From Caballeronia sp. BR00000012568055 (GTDB lineage Bacteria > Pseudomonadota > Gammaproteobacteria > Burkholderiales > Burkholderiaceae), in contig NZ_JAQFVG010000001.1 in assembly GCF_029439455.1 (NCBI RefSeq), positions 34,772-86,668 of the forward strand: a stretch of DNA of 51,897 bases, in the 5' to 3' direction. Both the position numbers and the translations under genes were made by a program. The notes beneath the pieces were generated by a model. The model saw nothing but the letters and a program-made list of their open reading frames with translations. It searched no databases and was not told where the DNA came from. This document shows positions 1-6,700 of this stretch, in pieces; the first letter of the stretch is position 1; each line of letters opens with the position of its first letter.

Positions 1-787
1 CCTCGGCAATCTCAACCAACATGGTCTGAAAATGCAGCCATGAGATAAACGAATTGCCCAGATGCTTGTGCGAATACTCGCAGAATTCAGGGTCGATCGG
101 CACGGGGCGCGATTCGGTCGCGTCCATCATCAACTGCATGCGGCAGCAGTGATCGAGCGCGATAAAGGTCCACACCGCATCGTCGATACTGTGGCGGCTC
201 GCGGTCAGCAACCCGTGGTTCTGGTGAATGATGGCCTTGTGCTCGTTGAACGCGTGCGCAATCGGATTACCCGATGCACTCGCCACCGGCACCTTGCCCG
301 CGCCGTCGCGCACCACGGTATGACTGCCGTAGAACATGCAGGCGTCCTGCGTCACGTAGTCGAGCGGCTTGCCCATCGCGGCCCAGGCATCGCCATGAAC
401 GGTATGCGCATGACACGAACCGATGATGTCGGGATTCTCCGTGTGAATGGCCGAATGCAGCACATAGCCCGCGCGATTCACCGCATATTTCCCTTCGATC
501 ACCGTGCCCGAATGATCGACCAGCACGAGTTGCGACGTCCTGGTGCGCGACCACGGCACACACATCGGATTGGTCCAGAACAGTTCCGGATGCTCGGGAT
601 CGCGCACCGTCAGATGGCCGCCGAAACCGAAGCTGAAACCGTGGCGGGCGAAAATCCGGCACGCCGCTGCAAGATGTTCCTTCCGATAGCGCCGCTCTTC
701 GGCGGAACTGGAAAACGTGGGTTCCTGCGGGAAAATCAGACCTTCCTGCGTCGGGCTATAGACCGATTCCTTGGCGTCCATCAACAT
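1..787 (-). CDS. class II aldolase/adducin family protein (3' end cut by window)
   Basis: Reading the reverse complement from the ATG at 787 gives at least 262 residues that run off the left edge. It begins MLMDAKESVYSPTQEGLIF. The start has AGGAG eight bases upstream. The zinc-site HxH lies in SCHAHTVHGDAW (about residues 125-136) and another conserved His in HQNHGLLT. The region GFGGHLTVRDP matches the N-terminal phosphate-loop part of the fold. The family includes fuculose-phosphate aldolase and decarboxylase-like enzymes acting on small sugar phosphates or hydroxy acids, so the substrate cannot be named. It is divergent from the porin gene, with 222 bp between. A second, different member of the family lies at 34834-35622. 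Family assignment is firm, function open. Confidence 0.88.
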   Translation of the reverse strand, partial: MLMDAKESVYSPTQEGLIFPQEPTFSSSAEERRYRKEHLAAACRIFARHGFSFGFGGHLTVRDPEHPELFWTNPMCVPWSRTRTSQLVLVDHSGTVIEGKYAVNRAGYVLHSAIHTENPDIIGSCHAHTVHGDAWAAMGKPLDYVTQDACMFYGSHTVVRDGAGKVPVASASGNPIAHAFNEHKAIIHQNHGLLTASRHSIDDAVWTFIALDHCCRMQLMMDATESRPVPIDPEFCEYSHKHLGNSFISWLHFQTMLVEIAE

Positions 788-1009
788 CGGTTTGTCTCCT
801 CGTGTGGGGTGGAAGGCCCAGTATAGGAGCGGCTTTCAGCAAGATTCAGGGGTGCGTGGGAATAGGATTTATGCAGCGCTGTGGCGATTGCGCCACCCGC
901 TAATGCCCGAATTATTTTTTCGTCGTAGGATCGAACCGCATCCGATGCAAGGAACCTCTGCCATCCTTGCACCAAGCTTGCACCAAAGCGAATCATGGAG
1001 CTTGCGACA

Positions 1010-2191
1010 ATGAAAACAATGAAAAGAACCTTGCTGGCTGCATCCGCGATTGCGTCCTTTTTTGCAGCGGCTTCCGCGCAAGCTCAAAGCAGCGTCACGC
1101 TCTACGGCCTGATCGATGCAGGCATCACCTACACCAACAACGAAGCCGGCCACCGCAACTGGCAAATGCTCTCCAGTCCGACACAGAACACGGTATTCGG
1201 CCTGAAAGGCACGGAAGATTTGGGCGGCGGCCTCAAGGCGACCTTCAAGCTGGAACAAGGCTTCAACCTGAACAACGGCACGCAAGCCTTTTCCGGCGAT
1301 GGCTTCGGTTCGCAAGCGTGGGTCGGCCTTCAGCACGATAGCTGGGGCACACTGACCTTCGGCCGTCAATACGATGCCTTCAACGACACGCTCGGGCCGC
1401 TATCTGCCGAGTTCAACACATGGGGCGGAAGCCTCGCCGCGCATCCGTTCGAAAACGACAATCTCGCGGCGGATTCCGTCGTCGTGAACAATTCGGTCAA
1501 GTACGTCACGCCGAATTTCCACGGCCTGACGGGCGAGGCGATGTACTCATTCAGCAACCGCGCAGGCGGTTTCAACGATAACCGCTCGTACAGTTTCGGT
1601 GCATCGTATGCGCAGGGACCGTTCACGTTCGCGGGCGGCTATCTGCAATTCAACAACGCGGGCGGCGGGGTGTCGGGGACGAATCCGTCGGGCGCTGTGT
1701 CATTGAACGATGGCAGCGCCAACTTCGCGGCACAGCGTCAGCGCATCTGGGGCGCGGGGGCGAGCGCCGCGTTCGGTCCGGCGACGGTCGGTCTCGTATG
1801 GAGTCACACACAGCTCGACAATATGGCGAGCGTGCTGTCGCTCGGACTCGGCAGCTATCTTCCGCTCGATGGCACACTGCGCCTCGATAACTACGAAGCC
1901 AACGTGAAATACGCGCTGACGCCTGCATGGAGCGTGTCGGCGGCGTACACCTTCACGGATGGCGCGTACGGCAACAACACGTCGATCGCGTATCCGTCGT
2001 GGAATACGGTGATGCTGCAAACCGACTACGGTTTATCGAAGCGCACGGACGTGTATGTCGAAGGCATCTACCAGCATGTACGCGGCGCGCCGCCCGGCAG
2101 CGCGCTCGGTCAGGCGATGATCAATACGCAATCGCCTTCGTCGAATGGATCGCAGACTTCGGTGACCGTGGGCTTACGGCACGCGTTTTAA
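1010..2191 (+). CDS. outer-membrane general porin, Burkholderia OmpC-like family
   Basis: A protein of 393 residues from the ATG at 1010, which has GGAG nine bases upstream; ATGs at 995 and 1019 are alternatives. Residues 1-22 or so (MKTMKRTLLAASAIASFFA...AQA) are a signal peptide. The mature part starts SSVTLYGLIDAGITY, the usual opening of the 16-strand trimeric porins of beta-proteobacteria. It continues with FGLKGTEDLGGGLKA and FGRQYDAFNDTLGP and ends GLRHAF, with the terminal Phe needed for BAM-mediated assembly. It forms a passive channel for small hydrophilic solutes. Its stop codon overlaps that of the convergent HAD gene by three bases, leaving no room for a private terminator. Confidence 0.95.
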   Translation: MKTMKRTLLAASAIASFFAAASAQAQSSVTLYGLIDAGITYTNNEAGHRNWQMLSSPTQNTVFGLKGTEDLGGGLKATFKLEQGFNLNNGTQAFSGDGFGSQAWVGLQHDSWGTLTFGRQYDAFNDTLGPLSAEFNTWGGSLAAHPFENDNLAADSVVVNNSVKYVTPNFHGLTGEAMYSFSNRAGGFNDNRSYSFGASYAQGPFTFAGGYLQFNNAGGGVSGTNPSGAVSLNDGSANFAAQRQRIWGAGASAAFGPATVGLVWSHTQLDNMASVLSLGLGSYLPLDGTLRLDNYEANVKYALTPAWSVSAAYTFTDGAYGNNTSIAYPSWNTVMLQTDYGLSKRTDVYVEGIYQHVRGAPPGSALGQAMINTQSPSSNGSQTSVTVGLRHAF

Positions 2192-2862
2192 GGACGCGCG
2201 GCGACTTCGTCGAGATGCAGCAGCAAATCGGCCGGGTCTTCGTAGACGCGCAACGCGCCCGAGCGCTCCAGTTCGTCGCTGCCGTATCCGCCCGATAACA
2301 GACCGACGCCGAGCGAGCGGCATCGGCGCGCGGCCAGCATGTCCCAGATGCTGTCGCCGACCACCACGGTATGTTCGATCGGCACGTTCAGCTTGGCCGC
2401 CGCCGCGAGGAACAGATCGGGATCGGGCTTGGCGTACTTCACCATGTCGCGCGTAATCACCACTTGCTTCGACGGATCGACGCCCAGCGCTTCGAGATTC
2501 ACCGCCGCCGTTTCCATCCGTCCGCTGGTCGCAATGGCCCAGCGCACGCCCGAATCCGTGAGCGCGGCGAGCAATTCACGCGCGCCCGGCAGCGGACACA
2601 CTTGTGCCCGCAAGCGCGTATAAGCTTCCGCATGCAGCTTACGCAAGCGCTCAACGCGATCCGGACTGATTTCGCCATGCGTTTCGCGCAAAAGCTGATT
2701 GGTGAACAGCCCGCCACTCATTCCGATCTTGCGATGAATCCGCCATACGGACAGCGCGATACCTTCTGCATCGAGCGCTTCCTTCCAGGCCAGCACATGC
2801 TGATAAACGCTATCGACGAGCGTGCCGTCGAGATCAAACAGAAACGATGTTTCGATACGCAT
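2188..2862 (-). CDS. HAD-superfamily phosphatase (phosphoglycolate phosphatase/beta-phosphoglucomutase-like)
   Basis: A protein of 224 residues. The ATG at 2862 is preferred because AAGGAG lies six bases upstream; an in-frame start at 2895 would add eleven unconserved residues. HAD motif I is FLFDLDGTLVDS (residues 5-16), with the nucleophile Asp and the general acid Asp. Motif II is IATSG, motif III is the Lys in KYAKPDPDLF, and motif IV is VVVGDSIWDM. The helical cap between motifs I and II is of the type C1 kind. Such enzymes remove phosphate from small sugar phosphates or phosphoglycolate. Substrate unknown. It is divergent from the DAHP synthase gene (164 bp between). Confidence 0.88.
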   Translation of the reverse strand: MRIETSFLFDLDGTLVDSVYQHVLAWKEALDAEGIALSVWRIHRKIGMSGGLFTNQLLRETHGEISPDRVERLRKLHAEAYTRLRAQVCPLPGARELLAALTDSGVRWAIATSGRMETAAVNLEALGVDPSKQVVITRDMVKYAKPDPDLFLAAAAKLNVPIEHTVVVGDSIWDMLAARRCRSLGVGLLSGGYGSDELERSGALRVYEDPADLLLHLDEVAARP

Positions 2863-2882
2863 GATTCGCTCCTTTGAATTGC

Positions 2883-3013
2883 ATTTTGCATTCATGATAC
2901 CGGCGCTTCACGATTTCCGACCGCAACAGATGCGATAATCGATGTCTGCGCCGCAGTGCGCCTGCCGTGCGAAATCCCCGCATATACATTTTGAATTTTG
3001 CATTAAAAATGCA
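2883..3013. promoter_or_regulatory. repeated ATTTTGCATT element and palindrome in the HAD/aroG divergent region
   Basis: The 10-mer ATTTTGCATT occurs at 2883-2892 and again at 2995-3004. The second copy is part of the perfect palindrome TGCATT-AAA-AATGCA (2999-3013), which ends five bases before the GGAG ribosome-binding site of aroG (3018-3021). The first copy lies just upstream of the HAD start. Placement suggests an operator that could cover the aroG translation start region. It does not resemble the E. coli TyrR or TrpR boxes. Regulatory meaning is inferred. Confidence 0.4.
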
Positions 3014-3026
3014 TGATGGAGTTTCA

Positions 3027-4145
3027 ATGAGCCGCATCGACAATCCTTCCCGCGATCAGGAAGCGGGCGTAGTGGACGCCACGCAAGACACCACGCGTAT
3101 CGACGACACGCGCATTGGCGCGGTGCGTCCGCTGATTTCGCCTGCGCTGCTGCTCGACGAACTGCCGGTCACGCCCGGTGTGCAAACGCTCGTGGAAGAC
3201 AGCCGCGCGGCAATCGCCAATGTGCTGCATGGGCGTGACGATCGACTGGTGATCGTGGTCGGTCCGTGTTCCATTCACGACCACGATCAGGCGATGGACT
3301 ACGCGCGCCGCCTGAAGACCGTGGCCGATCGCCTGCATGACGATTTGCTGATCGTCATGCGCGTGTACTTCGAAAAGCCGCGTACGACGGTGGGCTGGAA
3401 AGGCTATATCAACGATCCGCGTCTGGACGGCAGCTTCCGTATCAACGAAGGCCTGCGCCGCGCGCGCGGGCTTCTGCTCGACATCAGCGAACTCGGCCTG
3501 CCGACCGGCACGGAGTTTCTCGACTTGCTCAGTCCGCAATACATCGCTGACCTGATCGCGTGGGGCGCGATCGGCGCGCGTACCACGGAGAGCCAGAGTC
3601 ATCGGCAACTTGCATCGGGTCTGAGCTGCCCGATCGGTTTCAAAAATGGCACGGACGGCGGCGTGCAAGTCGCGACGGATGCCATCGTCGCGGCGGGCGC
3701 GAGCCATGCGTTCATGGGCATGACGAAGATGGGCATGGCCGCGATCTTCGAAACGCGCGGCAACGCCGACTGCCATGTGATTCTGCGCGGCGGCAAAAAA
3801 GGCCCGAATTACAATGCGGAAAGCGTCGCGGCAAGCTGCGCGGCATTGGCTGCGCTCGGTCAGCGCGAACAGGTGATGATCGATTGCTCGCATGCGAACT
3901 CGAACAAATCACATCAGCGTCAGATCGATGTCGCGCAGGATATCGCGCGGCAATTGCAGGCGCGCGAGCAGCGCATCACGGGCGTGATGATCGAAAGCCA
4001 TCTCGAAGAAGGACGTCAGGACCTGAAGCCGGGCGTGCCGCTGAAGCACGGTGTATCGATTACGGATGCTTGTCTTGGCTGGACGCAGACCGAACCGGTA
4101 CTGGAACTGCTGGCTGAAGCGGTCCGTCAACGCCGCAGGGGCTGA
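3027..4145 (+). CDS. aroG: 3-deoxy-7-phosphoheptulonate synthase (DAHP synthase, type I)
   Basis: A protein of 372 residues that condenses phosphoenolpyruvate with erythrose 4-phosphate, the first step of the shikimate pathway. The start at 3027 (MSRIDNPSRDQ) has GGAG five bases upstream. An upstream in-frame start at 2967 would add twenty residues read through the palindrome. Family signatures are VVGPCSIHDHDQAMDYARR, EKPRTTVGWKGYINDP, IGARTTESQSHRQLAS, SCPIGFKNGTDGG and MIDCSHANSNKSH, which carry the PEP, metal and phosphate ligands. It is of the AroF/AroG/AroH type, so it is probably feedback-inhibited by one aromatic amino acid; which one cannot be read from sequence by eye. Standing alone, it is divergent from the HAD gene. 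Confidence 0.95.
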   Translation: MSRIDNPSRDQEAGVVDATQDTTRIDDTRIGAVRPLISPALLLDELPVTPGVQTLVEDSRAAIANVLHGRDDRLVIVVGPCSIHDHDQAMDYARRLKTVADRLHDDLLIVMRVYFEKPRTTVGWKGYINDPRLDGSFRINEGLRRARGLLLDISELGLPTGTEFLDLLSPQYIADLIAWGAIGARTTESQSHRQLASGLSCPIGFKNGTDGGVQVATDAIVAAGASHAFMGMTKMGMAAIFETRGNADCHVILRGGKKGPNYNAESVAASCAALAALGQREQVMIDCSHANSNKSHQRQIDVAQDIARQLQAREQRITGVMIESHLEEGRQDLKPGVPLKHGVSITDACLGWTQTEPVLELLAEAVRQRRRG

Positions 4146-4154
4146 AGTCACCGA

Positions 4155-4175
4155 CGCGCACTTTAAAGGTGCGCG
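4155..4175. terminator. hairpin downstream of aroG, no T-run
   Basis: A perfect 7-bp stem, CGCGCAC (4155-4161) with GTGCGCG (4169-4175), and a 7-base loop TTTAAAG, ten bases after the aroG stop. No run of T follows, so it is at best a weak or Rho-assisted terminator. Confidence 0.35.
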
Positions 4176-4267
4176 CGTTCACGAAAGCTTCACTCAAGAG
4201 GTGAGCGAGCGGGCCGTTAATTCAGACGACAACCAGTAACAGTCCGCTCTACCGATCGATCGCCACG

Positions 4268-6073
4268 ATGGGCCTCATGCAAGTCAGCCTCGTCTCCGAA
4301 ACACAGCATCGCAGCATTGAACAGCTCATCGCGGCCGACGCGCTGACGGCTGTGTTTCAGCCTATCGTGCGCTTTGCCGATGGCGAGATCATCGGTTATG
4401 AAGGGCTGATTCGCGGGCCGGTGGGCAGCGCGCAGGAATCGCCGGCGATGCTGTTTGCGCAGGCTGCCAGCGAACGATGCGGCATAGTGCTCGAGCAGGC
4501 GGCGGCGCGCGTGTGTATCGCCGAGTTTGCGAAGCTGGCTTGCACGGGGCTGTTGTTCGTCAACTTCAGCGCGGCGGCGATCGAAGTTGGTTTGAGCGCG
4601 CGGCAATCGCCGGGCGATCTGGCTCGCGAGCATGGTTTCGATGCGAAGCGCCTGGTCGTCGAACTGACCGAACAAAGCGTCATTACCGATGCCGAACGCT
4701 TCGCCGCGAGCGTGCGCGCCATGCGTGCATCCGGTTCGCAATTCGCACTCGACGATTACGGCAGCGCAAATGCTTCGATGAACTTATGGGTTCGCCTTGC
4801 GCCGCATTACGTGAAGATCGACCGTTTCTTCGTCTCCGATATCGCGCGCGATCCGCTCAAGTTCGAAGCCGTCAAAGCGATGGTTTCGTTCGCCAATGCA
4901 AGCGGCGCGCTGCTGATTGCCGAGGGTATCGAAAGCGAAGCGGACCTGGAAATCGTGCGTGATCTTGGCATTGCGTGCGCACAGGGTTTCTTGCTGGGAC
5001 GACCGGCCAAATCACCCGCGGCGCGTTTGCCGGATGCAGTGGGACGCGCGCTGCGCTCGGGCCAGATCGCGGTTTATCCCGCGCACACGCGCACGGGCGC
5101 GACCGAGGACATGAATGCGGTGATGCTCGACCGCATGCTCGTCGAAGCGCCGACGCTCACCATCAAATCGCGTAACGACGACGTCGTGCGCCTCTTCAAT
5201 CAGAATCCCTCGCTGCACGCCGTCGCCATACTCGACGAAGGCAAGCCCGTCGCGCTGATCAATCGTCGCTCGTTTATGGATCAGTACGCGTTGCCATATC
5301 ACCGTGAAGTGTTCGGCAAGCGGCCCTGCATGCAGTTCGCCAATCTGACGCCGCTGATCGTCGAACGCGGCTCGACGCTGGAGCAAATCGCCAGGCTTTT
5401 CACGCATGACGATCATCACTTGTCGGATGGTTTTATCGTGACGGAAGAAGGGCGTTATGCGGGACTCGCGACCGGCGCGAGCATGGTGCGCGCGGTTACC
5501 GAAGTGCGCGTGGAAGCGGCGCGTTATGCGAATCCGCTGACGTTCTTGCCGGGTAACGTGCCCTTGAATTCGCATATCGATCGATTGATCGCGAATGGCT
5601 CGGCTTTCGTTGCGTGTTACTTCGACCTCGATCACTTCAAGCCCTTCAACGATCGATACGGTTATTGGCAAGGCGATGAGGTGCTGAAGACCGCAGCGAA
5701 CACGCTGGCTTCCGTATGCGAGCCGACGCGCGATTTTCTGGGGCATATCGGCGGCGATGATTTCTTGCTGCTGTTCCAGAGCGAGGACTGGCGTTCACGC
5801 GCGAGCCTTGCAATCGAGGCGTTCAACGAGTTGGTGAAGCGGTTTTACTCAGCGGAAGAACGGCTTGCCGGCGGGATTCCGGGTGAGGACCGGCTCGGGC
5901 GTCCGACGTTTTTCGGCTTCGTGCGTTTGTCGGTGGGCGCGGTGTGCGTCGGACCGAACGAAGCGCGCGGCAGTGCGCATGTGAGCGCGGCCGCCGCGGT
6001 GGCGAAGCGGATGGCGAAGGAGGAGCAGGGCGGGGTGGCGGTAATGTCGATCGGGCAATTCCACTCGGTTTGA
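4268..6073 (+). CDS. EAL-CBS-GGDEF protein (c-di-GMP phosphodiesterase/diguanylate cyclase-like)
   Basis: A protein of 601 residues with no membrane segment. The N-terminal EAL domain (about 15-255) has the signature EGLIRGP, the metal and catalytic residues in VELTEQ, DDYGSANASMN, YVKIDRFF and AEGIES, and AQGFLLGRP, so phosphodiesterase activity is plausible. Residues about 285-425 look like a tandem CBS pair, a nucleotide sensor. The C-terminal GGDEF domain (about 435-595) has ACYFDLDHFKPFND and HIGGDDFLLLF. Its signature loop is GGDDF, not GGDEF or GGEEF, which makes cyclase activity doubtful. The ATG at 4268 has no clear ribosome-binding site; 4277 is an alternative. It is probably a monocistron, convergent with the next gene. 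Confidence 0.9.
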   Translation: MGLMQVSLVSETQHRSIEQLIAADALTAVFQPIVRFADGEIIGYEGLIRGPVGSAQESPAMLFAQAASERCGIVLEQAAARVCIAEFAKLACTGLLFVNFSAAAIEVGLSARQSPGDLAREHGFDAKRLVVELTEQSVITDAERFAASVRAMRASGSQFALDDYGSANASMNLWVRLAPHYVKIDRFFVSDIARDPLKFEAVKAMVSFANASGALLIAEGIESEADLEIVRDLGIACAQGFLLGRPAKSPAARLPDAVGRALRSGQIAVYPAHTRTGATEDMNAVMLDRMLVEAPTLTIKSRNDDVVRLFNQNPSLHAVAILDEGKPVALINRRSFMDQYALPYHREVFGKRPCMQFANLTPLIVERGSTLEQIARLFTHDDHHLSDGFIVTEEGRYAGLATGASMVRAVTEVRVEAARYANPLTFLPGNVPLNSHIDRLIANGSAFVACYFDLDHFKPFNDRYGYWQGDEVLKTAANTLASVCEPTRDFLGHIGGDDFLLLFQSEDWRSRASLAIEAFNELVKRFYSAEERLAGGIPGEDRLGRPTFFGFVRLSVGAVCVGPNEARGSAHVSAAAAVAKRMAKEEQGGVAVMSIGQFHSV

Positions 6074-6080
6074 TAGCGGA

Positions 6081-6671
6081 TTAACGCGGTTCCCTCGGCA
6101 CTCTCCCCATCAAATAAAACTCGTCGTTCGGCCGCATGGAAATCACATTCGCCATGCGGTTCGATAATCCAAAAAACGCGGTAATCGCCGCGATATCCCA
6201 GATATCTTCATCGCTGAAACCGTGGGCGAGAAGTGCTTCGAAATCCGAACTATCGACACGTCCCGCTTCGACGCAAACCTTCAGCGCAAAATCGAGCATC
6301 GCTTTCTGGCGCGGCGTGATATCCGCCTTGCGATGATTCACCGCGACCTGATCCGCCACCAAGGCGTTCTTCTCGTAGATGCGCAGAATAGCGCCGTGCG
6401 CGACTACGCAGTACAGACAGCCGTTCACCGCGCTCGTCGCCACCACGATCATCTCGCGCTCGCCCTTGCTCAGACCGCCTTCCTTCAGCATCAACGCATC
6501 GTGATACGCGAAAAAAGCACGGAATTCGTCGGGCCGATGCGCAAGCGTCAGAAACACGTTCGGCACGAAGCCCGCTTTTTCCTGCACGTCGAGAATGCGC
6601 GCGCGGATATCGGCGGGCCAGTCTTGCGGATCGGGTACGGGATAGCGGCTGATCGGCGGCGTCGTCGTCAT
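6081..6671 (-). CDS. peroxidase-related enzyme, carboxymuconolactone decarboxylase/AhpD-like
   Basis: A protein of 196 residues. The AhpD-type redox motif CLYCVVAHG (CxxCxxxH, about residues 85-93) sits after the helix ...ATSAVNG. The C-terminal half, AALTAFFGLSNRMANV-like (here AAITAFFGLSNRMANV), is typical of the uncharacterised peroxidase-related subfamily of all-helical AhpD-like proteins. The family reduces peroxides or thiols through the two cysteines; the physiological reductant here is unknown. AGGAG lies seven bases before the ATG. It begins 29 bp after the stop of the hybrid histidine kinase on the same strand, so the two are likely co-transcribed. That pairing suggests an output in redox stress, but this is inference. 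Confidence 0.9.
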   Translation of the reverse strand: MTTTPPISRYPVPDPQDWPADIRARILDVQEKAGFVPNVFLTLAHRPDEFRAFFAYHDALMLKEGGLSKGEREMIVVATSAVNGCLYCVVAHGAILRIYEKNALVADQVAVNHRKADITPRQKAMLDFALKVCVEAGRVDSSDFEALLAHGFSDEDIWDIAAITAFFGLSNRMANVISMRPNDEFYLMGRVPREPR

Positions 6672-6700
6672 AAAGTCTCCTGATTTGAAGACTCAGAATA

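Noticed and set aside
62..826. Long plus-strand frame at the left edge
   Set aside because: It is antisense to the class II aldolase, whose minus-strand reading has clear motifs. The plus reading is His/Arg-rich, typical of a shadow frame.
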